Assembly (NCBI GenBank): GCA_947095585.1
Contig: OX352761.1
Span: 64,184,882 to 64,248,881 of the forward strand
DNA from: Nephrocerus scutellatus
Taxonomy: Eukaryota; Arthropoda; Insecta; Diptera; Pipunculidae
Reading direction: 5' to 3'
Length of the DNA stretch: 64,000 nucleotides
The notes below the pieces were generated by a model. That model saw nothing but the letters and a program-made list of their open reading frames with translations, made no database searches and was not told the DNA's origin. This document shows, piece by piece, positions 32,815 through 43,660 of the stretch (positions are counted from its first letter, which is position 1; each line of letters starts with the position of its first letter). The position numbers were made by a program, and so were the translations under genes.

Positions 32815-33855
32815 CATTGAAAACATAATTATTAAACTCATTTAAATTTTCATGACGTAGAAACCTGACATCTCGTCCTATTACGACCGTTCTTCTTTTT
32901 GGGTCATAGAGCCTATATGCCTTAGACTCCACAGCATAACCTACCTACCTACCTTGGCGGAGAATTTTGATTTTCGTGGTAGTTTGCCTTTTCTGCCAAA
33001 GACTTCTAAATGTGATACATTCGGCTTTGTGCCAGTCCACATTTCATAAGGTGTCACATTTCTTAGGATCTTTGTTGGTGAGCGATTTCTCAAATACGAT
33101 GCCGTTTGTATTGCTTCTGCCCACAATGATTCCGGCAAAATGGAATCAATCAACATGCACCTACTCATTTCGACTAATGTACGGTTAACACGTTCTGCGA
33201 TACCGTTTTGTTGTGGGGTATAAGGAACGGTAAGATGTCTACGGATTCCTTCTTGATTTAAGTAAGCGTCAAATTCACGGTTTACATATTCTCGGCCGTT
33301 ATCTGTATGTAACAATTTAATTTTGTTTCCCGTCTCCCGTTCTACACTGGCCTTAAACTTCACTGCTTCACTTTTATTTTTCATGAAATAAACAAAAATC
33401 TTGCGGGTAAAATCATCAACGAAGGTAATAAAATATTTTGCAACACCAAGCGACAAAGTGTTCATTGGTCCGCAAACGTCGCTATGGATAATTTGCAATA
33501 CACTTCTACTAGATTTTTCCAAATTCTTTGCAAACGGTTGCGCACTTATTTTTCCTTTCAGACGATTGTTACATTTGGTATTTTTGGTCTTATTCACTTT
33601 CAGGCCTCGCACCATGTTTTCACTTGACAATTGCTCGATGCTCTTCACATTCAAATGACCGTATCGTTTGTGCCACTCAGTTATGCTTTCAATATTTATT
33701 CCCATTGCACATCGTTCGATTCTTGACTGGTATATAAACAAATCACCCATCTTTTTCGCTCTCATTACCACGTCTCCCTTTATTGTTAGAATTTTTGCGA
33801 AACCTTGTCCGAATTCTATTTTACACTTGTTCTCCGTTATTCGACTCATGGACAA
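32815..33855 (-). pseudogene. copia integrase
   Basis: The ORF 32941-33855 begins in the protease-integrase linker. Zinc domain: WHKRYGHLNVKSIEQL (two His), then KCNN-R-LKGK, where the second Cys of the usual C-X2-C is Arg. Core: IHSDVCGPM (first Asp), LLHTDNGREY (second Asp), PQQNGIAERVNRTL (Glu), then NRSPTKIL and NVSHLEVFG. A shift at about 32965 is followed by LYDPKRRTVVIGRDVRF (about 32860-32920) in another frame. The catalytic triad is present; the zinc site is probably defective. Confidence 0.85.
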
Positions 33856-33866
33856 AAAATTCGACT

Positions 33867-34694
33867 TTAACTGTGGAACATAGAGTACATTATGTAGAGT
33901 AATCTTAATTGTATAAGTTTCAATACAAACGATTCCAACACAGCGTATGAGTTTGACGATATATTAAGCATTGCGTAATTAATGTTCTGCTTGCTTGCTG
34001 TTGCCAAACGGCACGTAGCAGCGTAATGTCCTCTCTTTTGACATTTGTAGCACTTTATGTGAGACTTTTTGTATTGTTTTTGTTGTTTGCTGGCAAAGAA
34101 TGCTGTTTCATTTTGATCATTTTTTACAACGTTACCTTCTCTCCTTTTTTTCTCCTCCAACAATTTCGATTTCAGTACAGTTGTACCGGGTAGACTATCC
34201 CTCGATTCCATAGCAATGATGAAATTATCATAGCTTTTGGGTAAGCTTGAAAGCATTATTATTGCAAGTAACTCATCCTGCAATTTAATGTCGAGCTTTC
34301 GAATAAATCGAAAAATTTGTTCAGATGCTCACTCATGGATGCATCATCACACATTTTAAGGTTTAATAGCGATTTAAAAGGACTTACTTTTCGCGCTGGC
34401 CCACTAGAAGAATGCACTTGTACTAATTTTCCCATGCTTCCTTGGAAGTATTAGAATTTTTAACATGCAAAAGCTGGCTTGGTTTAATACACAAAAGCAG
34501 TGTTGCTAGTGCTTTTCCATCTTTTATTTGCCATGCCGTTAGTTCTGCTGGTGTGGCTGGAGCTGTTTCTAGTATGTTTCTCCTGAAACATAACCCCAAA
34601 GGTCACAGTGTACTAATACCGATTTCATTAAAACTTTCCAACCATCGTAATTAGTGTCGTCTAATTTATCAATTTGATAAAACGCGGAACTCAT
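33867..34694 (-). pseudogene. copia gag
   Basis: On the minus strand the ATG at 34694 starts MSSAFYQIDKLDDTNYDGWK, the conserved Ty1/copia Gag opening, then stops and shifts. The 33867-34283 frame carries LSSLPKSYDNFIIAMESRD, LKSKLLEEKKRRE and the zinc knuckle CYKCQKRGHYAATC (C-X2-C-X4-H-X4-C). The protease active site expected just after it was not found. Confidence 0.82.
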
Positions 34695-34747
34695 GATAGC
34701 TATACTTTAAACTATGACTAATAAGAAAATCCAATTAAAAAAAATGC

Positions 34748-34763
34748 CTGGGCCCATAACCAC
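34748..34763 (-). other. copia primer-binding site (internal initiator tRNA-Met)
   Basis: The minus strand reads GTGGTTATGGGCCCAG directly after the 5' LTR, the same sequence that Drosophila copia uses to pair with the cleaved initiator tRNA-Met. Confidence 0.85.
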
Positions 34764-34947
34764 TGTTGGGACAAACCGCAACGCAGAATAATATTTAATA
34801 GGCAGGGTAAAAAGCAAACACGTCTGAATGCAATCGTTTTAATTCACAGACTGAGAAAACATAGAGTTAGTTATTACTGTTTTGGTTTCTTATGTATGTG
34901 TATATAATCTTATGTATATTTCTACAAACGCAAGTTATATACCTTCA
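34764..34947 (-). repeat. copia 5' LTR
   Basis: 184 bp, TG..CA on the plus strand, next to the CTTAC target duplication on its right and the tRNA-Met primer site on its left. Confidence 0.9.
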
Positions 34948-35392
34948 CTTACATATGGATCCGAGACTTGGGTGCTTAGCAAAAAGAATTCTGACCTCTT
35001 AGCCGCGTTCGAGAGAAAAGTCTTACGGATAATTGTTGGCCCCGTATGTGAGGAAGGACGATTCCGGAGACTCTATAATGATGAGATCTACGAGCGTTAT
35101 CGCGATGTCGACATCGTGAAGAAAATTAAGCTCGGTAGGCTCCGGTGGGCAGGACACCTAGCTCGCATGAGCGAAGAGGATCCTGCTCGGAAAGTCCTTT
35201 GCGGAAGGATTTATGGAACACGACAGCGAGGCCGGCCAAGCCTACGCTGGAAGGATGGCGTAGACCAGGACGCCCAGAGTTAAGGGATGCCAAACTGGAT
35301 GACATCGGCTCGAAATCGGGACCGGTGGAGAGACTTTTTGCGGGAGGCCAGGACCGGACCCCGGTTGTAGAGCCAAGTATGATGATGATGAT
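34948..35392 (+). pseudogene. RTE C-terminus and 3' tail
   Basis: LTYGSETWVLSKKNSDLLAAFERK, GRLRWAGHLARMSEEDPARK and RQRGRPSLRWKDGV are the characteristic C-terminal block of RTE elements. The frame ends at 35283 and a second frame covers the end of the protein (GPVERLFAGGQDRTPVVEPS). The element terminates in four to five GAT units (about 35378-35392), the RTE-type tail used in place of poly(A). Confidence 0.87.
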
Positions 35393-36080
35393 AGTCCTTG
35401 GAATTCACCTCTCCTACTGGTACCCAAGAAAGCGGACAGTACAGGACAAAAACGATGGAGAGTAGTCGTTGACTTCAGAAAATCGAATGAAGTTACTATA
35501 GAAGACGCATATCCCCTACCAAATATAACGGATATTTTTGATCAATTGGGTAAATCCAAATATTTCAGCACATTGGATCTAGCAAGTGGATTTCATCAAA
35601 TAAAACTCGATGAAAAGGACCAACAGAAAACCGCATTTAGTACGCATTTCGGACATTACGAATATACTCGAATGCCATTTGGATTAAAAACGCGCTAGCA
35701 ACTTTCCAACGAATGATGAACAATGTACTAATGGGATTAGAAGGAATAGATTGTTTCGTATACGTGGACGATATTGTCATATATGGATATGATTTACAGG
35801 AACATAACCGTAAGTTGACCAAGGTATTCCACAGACTTAGAAATCATAATCTAAAATTACAACCAGACAAATGTAACTTCGTTAAAAGAGAACTAATGTA
35901 CTTAGGGCACGTGATATCTGAAAATGGAATAAGTCCAGATTTGAAAAAGGAAATTCAGTAGGAAACTTCCCAATACCAAAAAAAGCTAAGGATATAAAAG
36001 CATTCCTTGGACTTGCGGGATATTATCGACGTTTCATTCCAAATTTTGCTAATATACAAAACCATTGAAAAATTTCTAAA
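35393..36080 (+). pseudogene. Family A reverse transcriptase
   Basis: Starts abruptly at SPWNSPLLLVPKK immediately after the RTE tail, then RWRVVVDFRKSN, YFSTLDLASGFHQI, TRMPFGLK, a one-base deletion near 35690 that ends the frame, then FVYVDDIVIYG (catalytic), CNFVKRELMYLGHVIS, a TAG at about 35959, and [17 protein letters not shown]. The N-terminal 40 or so residues of RT lie in the gap produced by the RTE insertion. Confidence 0.87.
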
Positions 36081-36643
36081 AAAAAATATTGAATTTAAAT
36101 GGATTTAAATTTTTTTTACTAACGACCGATGCCAGTGACCATGCAGTAGGAGCAGTACTATCGCAAGGTGAAATTGGGGAAGACCGACCAATATGTTATA
36201 GCAGTCGCACTCTAAATTCAGCTGAAACTAGATACAGCACGACAGAAAAGGAATTATTAGCTATAATATATACAGTCAAACAGTTCCGTGCTTATTTATA
36301 TGGCCGAAAGTTTACCATAGTCACGGATCATCGTCCCCTGACATGGCTAATGAATCTCAAAGACCCCACATCCAGACTAGCCCGATGGAGAATTACTCTA
36401 GACGAATACGAATACAACATAGTATACAAGCCTGGGAAATACAACGTTAACGCGCACGAAAATAGTAAAAGGGACGTATTAATAACAACAAGATCACAAC
36501 CAAAAATTGTCAATGCAGAAAACACTCCAAAAGCAACAAATGATATACTACAACATGTTTCATCTTATAATTTAATCAAAAGAGCAGAATCTATCTATTC
36601 AGTTAAAAACCTGCAACATAAAATTATTATTTTACCACCATAG
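36081..36643 (+). pseudogene. Family A RNase H
   Basis: LTTDASDHAVGAVLSQGEIG, CYSSRTLNSAETRYSTTEKE, VTDHRPLTWLMNLKDP, ARWRITLDEYEYNIVYKPGK. The usual NADALSR end is altered (YNVNAHENSKRD). The Asp and Glu residues of the active site are present. Separated from RT by frame changes at 36030-36090. Confidence 0.86.
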
Positions 36644-37959
36644 AATCCCCAGAAGAAAATGAATTAAAAAAATTAATCGATGAATTCACTAAAACTGCTT
36701 TAGGAAAAATTTTAACACATACGAACGACCAAAATAAATCCGTACATATTTGTACCCTATCCATTCCAATAAGAAGTGAGAAAGACCAAATTATGATTGA
36801 ACAAACACTAACGAGCATTAAAGATAAAATTAACAAAAGTAATGTGAGACGATAGGAATCACAATACCTAATATTCAAGACCAATTTAAAAATGAGTTTA
36901 AAACAACTCTAGAAAAAATATTTCATTATCTAAACATAACGATAAATTTATACACCAATAACAAAATCATCTTAAACAATAATGAACAAATAGCAGCAGT
37001 ATTAACCGAATACCATGAATCACCTTTTGGAGGACACCAAGGAGTATCCAGAACCTTGAAAAGAATTAAACTAAAATATTACTGGCCTACAATGACTACA
37101 GACATTAAGAACCATATACAAAAATGTACGTCGTGTCAATTAAACAAGAGCCAAAAAAACCCTCCAATACCAATGAAAATAACTAGCACAAGTTCTACAC
37201 CATTTGAGCGAATTGCTTTAGATATAGTTGGACCACTACCAGTTAGCTATCACGGTCAAAAATACTTATTAACATTCCAGGATGATTTAACCAAATTCTC
37301 AGAAGCATTTCCGTTGCAAAACGCAGAAGCCCTTACTGTGGCAAGAACATTCGTTGAAAATATAATCTGTAGACACGGAGTACCACAATCACTTTTAACT
37401 GACCAAGGCACAAACTTTCTGAGTGGACTGTTTAAAGAAATTCGCAAACTCTTAAAAATGAAAAAACTTAACACCACACCTTATCATCCTTAAACCAATG
37501 GAGCATTAGAAAGAAGTCAAAACACTTGCAGAATATCTCCGACACTACGTCAATCGAGATCCGCTTACATGGGATACTTGGATTCCGTACGCAATGTTTG
37601 TGTACAATAGCACCCCTCATAGCAGTACAGGTTACACCCCATACGAACTATTGTATAGATACCCCCCAAACATACCAACTATATCACGACTTCAGCATGG
37701 TTACCAAGCAGCAAAACATAGGCTTATAAACCAGAAAAACATTTCAAAAAGGTATTATGATAACAAGAGTAATGGGAAAATTTTTAATATAGGTGAAAAA
37801 GTTCTAGTCAAAAATCACACACGAAAAAACAAACTCTCGACCCTTTGGGAAGGTCCATTCGAAGTATTTAAAATAGTTTCAGCAGAAAACACGCTTGTTA
37901 AATTTGGTAGAAAAGACAAAATAATACATAATAATGATTTAAAGATTTTTTATAAATAA
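36644..37959 (+). pseudogene. Family A integrase
   Basis: Zinc domain: YHESPFGGHQGVSRTLKRIK..CTSCQLNK (about 37010-37150). Core: ERIALDIVGPLP (first Asp), LLTDQGTNFLSG (second Asp), NGALERSQ (Glu, about 37500). A nonsense codon sits at 37491-37493 between the second Asp and the Glu, followed by a shift near 37515. The C-terminal frame 37594-37959 is intact: FVYNSTPHSSTGYTPYELLY, GEKVLVKNHTRK, LWEGPFEVFKI, ending in DLKIFYK, a GPF/Y-type module. Confidence 0.86.
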
Positions 37960-38059
37960 ATAATATACACATGTAAACAAAGTATCCTTAACTAATGTTA
38001 TTTTTCTTTTAATTGTTTTTGTTCCCTTTTTGTTCATCTTCAAAAAAAAAAACAAGATG

Positions 38060-39840
38060 AAAAACCCAAGAATATGGTAATAATAGTTTTATGCGCCCTA
38101 ACTTTGGTGGCAATAGCAATTAATATAAATCCTATAAAAGATAATCCAGGGTATATTTTGAGGAGCTAGGAACCGTGCAGCTTTACTCTAATAAATGGAA
38201 AATAATTGTATACCAGGACATAACTGAATTAGATCAAGGATTAAGTATCATAGAAAATACTACAGTTAAATTAAAAATAATATGTGAAGAACTTAAAAAG
38301 GACCACGATTTCTTGATAATATGTTATTCAACAATTATAGAAATAAAATATTTACTAAGAGATCTAAAAGAAAAACTAAAAAACTTGCGGCCGAACTACC
38401 GTAAAAAACGATCTCTATTCGGAGCTATAGGTATCGCAGGAAAAGTACTTTTTTGAACACTTAACGAAGAAGATGCAAAACGATACGACGAACAAATACA
38501 GCTAGTAAAATCTAATGAAAAGCACATACACTCATTAATAAAGAAACAGACGCTAATTATAGAGACAACACATAACATCCTTAACAAATCAAAAGACGAA
38601 ATGGATAGAGAATTTGTAAACATAGAAAAGAGAATAAATAAAATTCAAGCACAAATACAAAATATTATTAATAAGAAACATGCCGTGACAGCCCAAATGG
38701 AAACGGTGGCTCTTACTTCTTTAACAACAATAATGTTAATGCGATACATTAGAATCATTGACGATATAACAGACCTAGTAACTAGACATAGATTTGACAA
38801 ACCTCACCCGTCAATACTTTCTCCAGAACAAATGGAATCAATCTTGTCGACAATGAGAAAACAAATTTGTACACTCTGATTTACAAGTCCCACAAATAAA
38901 TAACTATGATACCCTCTCTATTTATAAAATAAGTACACTACAAACCCAGGTATTAAAAGAAAAGGTAATCTATGAAATAGGTATACCACTAATCCATAAC
39001 ACAAAACATCAACTTTTTAAAGTAATCCCTCTCCCAACAAAAGTAAACGAAAAATTAGTTTTCATAAAACCTGATAGGTCACATTTAGTAATAGATTATG
39101 ACAGAGAACATCATTATGACATGACAATCAATGAACTAGAAAAATGTAAACAAACTGACGAAAAGACATATTTATGCCAAGCAGTACATCCAGTATTTAC
39201 TACAAGATCAACAAATCAGCCTTGTGCTGTCTTACTTTTTCAAAAATCCAAAACCTTACCACATATTTGCGAACTGAGAGAAACACAACTGACTACTATT
39301 TGGATCCAACTGGAACAACAAAACAAATGGTTGTTTTCAACACTTGATAAATAGACGAAATTTGTTCAAACAAAATCTCTCCCTACACCCTTATAAATAC
39401 AGGCACCATAGAAATAACTGACGAATGTTATATCAAATCAATGGACTTGACTATAACAAATTCCTTTTTTAAAACATCGTCAGTGAATAATTTCTATAAA
39501 TATTTTAAATTCATTCTCACAAAAACGCACGAATCAAATTCTCCTTCCTGAAGTAGCACTTATACGAAATTCTGACTCAAAAACTTAGACACACTGTCCA
39601 AACAAATAAAAGATTTAAACACAGAAAAAACAGATCTGAAAGTTTCAATATACACAACATCATCATTATGGGTTAATTTACCTTATGATTATTTCCGTTA
39701 TAATCATAATAATAATAAACAAATACAAAGCTTGGAAACTAAATCAATTAGTAGAACAAAACACAACTGAAATGGTCGCTATCCGCGAACAGGAAAAAGA
39801 CAAACCGGAAACAACCCCTAGATTCGTTTTAAAAACTTAA
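38060..39840 (+). pseudogene. Family A env, broken
   Basis: Envelope glycoprotein remnant. A hydrophobic leader-like stretch (VLCALTLVAIAI, about 38085-38130) is followed by 38175-38456 with a basic cleavage site RKKRSLFGAIG, the furin plus fusion-peptide arrangement of baculovirus-F-like Env in insect retroviruses. A stop comes right after it. 38601-38879 is helical and ends in QMESILSTMRKQIC. Further fragments (39121-39354) contain Cys-rich ectodomain pieces such as CKQTDEKTYLCQ. A last hydrophobic stretch is at about 39670-39730. Many stops: nonfunctional. Confidence 0.7.
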
Positions 39841-40358
39841 CAACAAACATCCGAACCATACGTACAAGAGTAAATTCATATAAAAACAATTTTTTCCTAT
39901 CTTTTTAACAGCATCCTAAAAATCATCCTTAAAGAAAATTATACCCACCTCTTATCCATAGCCAGAGACAAACAGTGGTGAGAAAAAACAATGACGACAC
40001 TCAACCAACCGTTGCAAGTGTTATGCTTTTACAACTAGAATTGAGCGACCGTCATAGCAATCACACACTGTTTGCCACTACAGAGACAGAATTAAACGCA
40101 CTGGTTCATCGAATTTACGTGTAGCCAAAAACGATTCACCAGCACGTTCAGCTAATTCGTACCAGAAAAATTATAACTTTTTCCAATAAAACCTAAAAAT
40201 CCTATTTTGAGGATCCTAAATTTCAAATTTTCGAAAAATTACAAATAAAAATTTTAAAATTTTTCGATAACACAAATAGTTGACTATTCCAACTTATGTG
40301 TTGATTTTTTAAAACATTTTCTTATCCTATTGCAACAAGACAATGTGAACAAACAAGA

Positions 40359-41729
40359 TGAATTCATTGGCGACATTAAGAGCTTTAAATAGCATTTCCA
40401 GCGACATCTTCGGAGCCAACAAACGACGAGCCAGGACATATAACCACTCCTAAGAGAAGTCATACGAAGAGCAGCAAAACATTCTACAATTTATTTTAGA
40501 ACATAAAAAACATATCTCAATTTTTTTTTTCTTAATTATGATAACAAAAATTATATAAGTACCTATACATAAAACAACACCTAATAAACACAATTCAAAT
40601 TTTATTGAATAAATTTTTAGATTATATAGAATAAAAAAGGACAACTTATAATTTTAAAAATTATATATATTACTTTTTCTTAAAATACAATGAATTTCTA
40701 GAAAACACAGACTTAGAAAGTGAAGACAATATAAATTTAAACGAATTATATTTAGAAGATAACATAGAAATAGAAAATACAAACATGGCAGCATTTAATC
40801 TAGAGAAGGCAATGAAGGCCATTTCTACTTTTTCAGGAAATTATAGGGAATTAGATAGTTTTTTAAAAATAGTAGAACTAGTAGATAAACCACTAAATAA
40901 TACCGCTTAGGAAGATTTGTTAGAATTTATCTTCCATGTAAAATTAAGTGCGAATGTAAGAACTATAATACACACACAACCAGAAAACCTAACAGCACTC
41001 AACACAGAACTAAGGAATAAATACAAATCAGCAACAACTATACCCCACATGCACACATCACTAACACAAATCACACAAAGAAATTTTTCTGTCACGGCAT
41101 ACAAAGACAGAATAACTTACCTTATTACAGACTTAAAAAAATTACAAATTGACGATCTCGGTACTACAAATCAAACCGAAAAGTCAATAATCACAAAGAT
41201 GAATGACACATATGCGCTAAATATTTTCAAAAACCGCTTGAAAGATGAGCTCAAATCAACAATATTTGCCGCTCAACCTAAATCTTTCACTGAGGCAATT
41301 AACCTCGCTTTGGAAATAGAAAAAGAACAAACAAACAGCATACTACACTTCAACAGAAACAGACCAACAAATACAAACAGACAAAGTTATAATAGAACCT
41401 ACGACAATAATCGAAGGCCACAAAATAACTGCAGTCATCCACAAAACAATCAGAGATACAATAACAGCTATAGACAACAAGGAAATAACCAAAATAATAG
41501 ACCGAGAAACAATTTCAATATGAGCAACACATATGCACAACAAAGAAATCAACAAAGGAACAATCATACATACCGGCAAAACTATAGCCAAAATCACAAT
41601 CAACAAAACAGACGGTCGAATTTCAACCAACGACCCAACCATTACATAAGAACAATGAACAACGAAGTGAATGACCAGGGAAACGAGCAAGCCACGGGGT
41701 ACATGTTTTCCCCACAAGGCCAACGATAA
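40359..41729 (+). pseudogene. Family B gag, copy 1
   Basis: The ATG at 40359 opens a short N-terminus (MNSLATLRALNSISSDIFGA) that runs into a 75-bp or so deletion relative to copy 2 and stops. The main part includes MAAFNLEKAMKAISTFSGNY (about 40785), a TAG at about 40909, then 40917-41729: LRNKYKSATTIPHMHTSLTQ, YALNIFKNRLKDELKS, EAINLALEIEKEQ and a long Asn/Gln/Arg-rich RNA-binding tail with no zinc knuckle. The same TAG occurs in copy 2. Confidence 0.8.
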
Positions 41730-41759
41730 AAATTTTCAAGATCTCGGATTGCAATACCA

Positions 41760-42130
41760 ACTATATAATACTCAAAAGCAAACACAATGAAATGACATTT
41801 ATTAAAGACACTGGCGCCGAACAGTATTTTCCTGAAGAAAAATGCAAACTGACGGGAATTACGCAAGAGGAAACGTACTCTTTAGGGATATTAGAATTAG
41901 ATCTTCTAATAGGTAATTCATACGTTAACCACGATTTCCAATTGGTAAAAGAAAATTTTCCAATTGACACCGACGGTATACTCGGCAGAGATTTTCTCAA
42001 AAGATTTTTCTGTAAAATCGATTATGAGACATTTACAATCTCTATAGTAATAAATGAAACAAACGTAACACTACCTATGTACACAAAACCACTTCAGACC
42101 CTGACAATAACAGTACCACCCGGAAAATAA
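41760..42130 (+). pseudogene. Family B protease, copy 1
   Basis: MTFIKDTGAE.. has the Asp-Thr-Gly active site, but the next 13 or so residues seen in B' (DISVFKVSNKVVN) are deleted. It continues CKLTGITQEETYSLGILEL and PIDTDGILGRDFL (second protease motif, ILG-D). The frame stops at 42130; the protease-RT linker (42150-42500) has several stops. Confidence 0.82.
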
Positions 42131-42570
42131 ATTATACAACCGATGAAGACAGCTAGATGAAGACAAAGTAATTCAGAATAAAGAAATAACCGACGGCGTT
42201 TTTCTAAGCTATTCCATTGCACCTAAAACGGGTATGACACATATCAGAATTTTAAACGCGACCATTACTGAAGTAACACTTAGAAACATTAATTAAGAAA
42301 CCAAACCCTTAAAAGACTATGACATATTAAACTTCAACAGACATGAACTACATGACGAAAAACGTTTTAAAAGGATAACAGACTGTTTAAATATAGACTG
42401 CAATGACGAAAATTCTAAAAACATGCTCCTAGATATATTAAAAAGATATCAAGAAGTATTCCATTTAGAAGAAGACCACCTAACAAACAAACAACTTTTA
42501 TAAACAGAAAATTACTACAAATGACAATACACCAGTCTACATAAAAAATTACCGACTACCACAGGCAAAC

Positions 42571-43660
42571 ATGGAAGTCATTACAAACCAGGTAAAAAAA
42601 ATGTACAACGACTACGTAATAGAACATTCGGTTAGCCCATACAACGCTCCACTCCTCCTCGTACCAAAGAAAAATACGAACGATAAAACCAAATGGAGAG
42701 TAGTCGTCGACTATAGGAAACTAAACGATAAAATCATCAACTACAAATTTCCACTAACACGTTTAGATGACATATTAGACAAACTAGGGAAAGCTAAATG
42801 GTTCTCAACACTCGACATGACGAGTTCTTTTCACCAAATAGAACTAGAAAAAGACTCAAGACCTCTTACAGCTTTCTCAACACCCAATGGACACTACCAA
42901 TTTAAACGGCTACCTTTTGGCCTCAAAATCTCCTCAAATAGTTTTCAAAGAATGCTTACCATAGCACTAGCTGGACTAGAAACGGAAGCTTTTCTATATG
43001 TAGACGACATAATTATCTATGGATGTAGCTTAAACCACCACAACCAAAACCTAATTAAAGTCTTAGATAGATTAAAACGTTACAATCTTAAACTAAACGC
43101 AGAAAAATGTTGTTTTTTACGTCCAGAAGTAGTTTATTTAGGACATCTTATAACTAGAGACGGAGTAAAAACAGACCCAGCTAAATTCAAAGTTATAAAG
43201 GAGTACCTAACACCAAAAACTTCAGACGAAGTCAGACGATTCGTTGCATTTTGCAATTATTACAGAAGATTTATACCTAATTTCGCGGAAATAGCCAAAG
43301 ACCTAAATTCCTTACTCAAGAAAAACACAAAATTCTCATGGACAACGAACTGCCAGAATGCTTTTGAAAAACTAAAAGAAAAACTAATGACTCCACCAGT
43401 ATTGCAATACCCCGATTTCGACAAATTTATATTAACGACTGACGCTTCAAACTTCGCTTTAGGTGCAGTACTCTCGCAAGGTGAGATTGGTAAAGATTTA
43501 CCAATATCATATGCCAGCAAATCACTGCAAAAACATGACCTAAACAAGCCAGTCATAGAAAAGGAACTCCTAGCCATACACTGGAGTAGAAATTTCTTTA
43601 AACCCTATCTTCAAAATTCACAGTGGTCACGAACCATAGACCAATAGTGTCTCTATTTAC
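42571..43660 (+). pseudogene. Family B reverse transcriptase and RNase H, copy 1
   Basis: 358 codons without interruption. VIEHSVSPYNAPLLLVPKK, WRVVVDYRKLN, WFSTLDMTSSFHQIEL, FKRLPFGLKIS, FLYVDDIIIYG (catalytic), [27 protein letters not shown], then RNase H TTDASNFALGAVLSQGEIG and EKELLAIHWSRNFFKPYL. A small deletion after this removes YGR.F and shifts the frame into 43623-44990. RT itself looks intact. Confidence 0.88.

Larger units (their letters stand above)
28826..34947 (-). mobile_element. Ty1/copia retrotransposon, nearly complete, minus strand
   Basis: Flanked by the 5-bp target duplication CTTAC (28821-28825 and 34948-34952) inside the RTE. LTRs of about 184 bp (28826-29010 and 34764-34947) are nearly identical, TGTTGG..CTTCA. 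Next to the 5' LTR, 34748-34763 is complementary to the internal initiator tRNA-Met segment used by Drosophila copia. Order on the minus strand is gag, integrase, RT, RNase H, as in Ty1/copia. It carries a 1.8-kb insertion between integrase and RT. Confidence 0.92.
19150..35392 (+). mobile_element. RTE-clade non-LTR retrotransposon, split twice
   Basis: One element in three pieces: 19150-21029, 28041-28825 and 34948-35392, together about 3.1 kb, near full RTE length. It has an APE-type endonuclease, RT, an RTE-type C-terminus and a terminal GAT run. Removing the two inserts restores reading across both junctions (ITLLSTAYKIF around 21029/28045; VIPVLTYGSETW around 28825/34953), which proves insertion order. 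The 5' edge (about 19150) is approximate. The 3' edge abuts family A RT. Confidence 0.85.
12066..39850 (+). mobile_element. Family A env-bearing gypsy element, split by nested insertions
   Basis: The pieces read as one element in order: LTR 12066-12481, tRNA-Leu primer site, leader, gag (16980-18120), protease and linker (18125-19150), RT-RNase H-integrase (35393-37959) and env (38090-39840). It is interrupted by a Helitron, repeat R1 and the RTE complex. No 3' LTR was seen before family B sequence starts at 39964, so the right end is lost. That the LTR and gag belong to the same element is inference from order and strand. Confidence 0.65.

Noticed and set aside
40450..41104. Minus-strand ORFs identical at 40450-41104 and 49564-50216
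   Set aside because: They are antisense shadows of the duplicated family B leader and gag; identity reflects the duplication, not coding selection.
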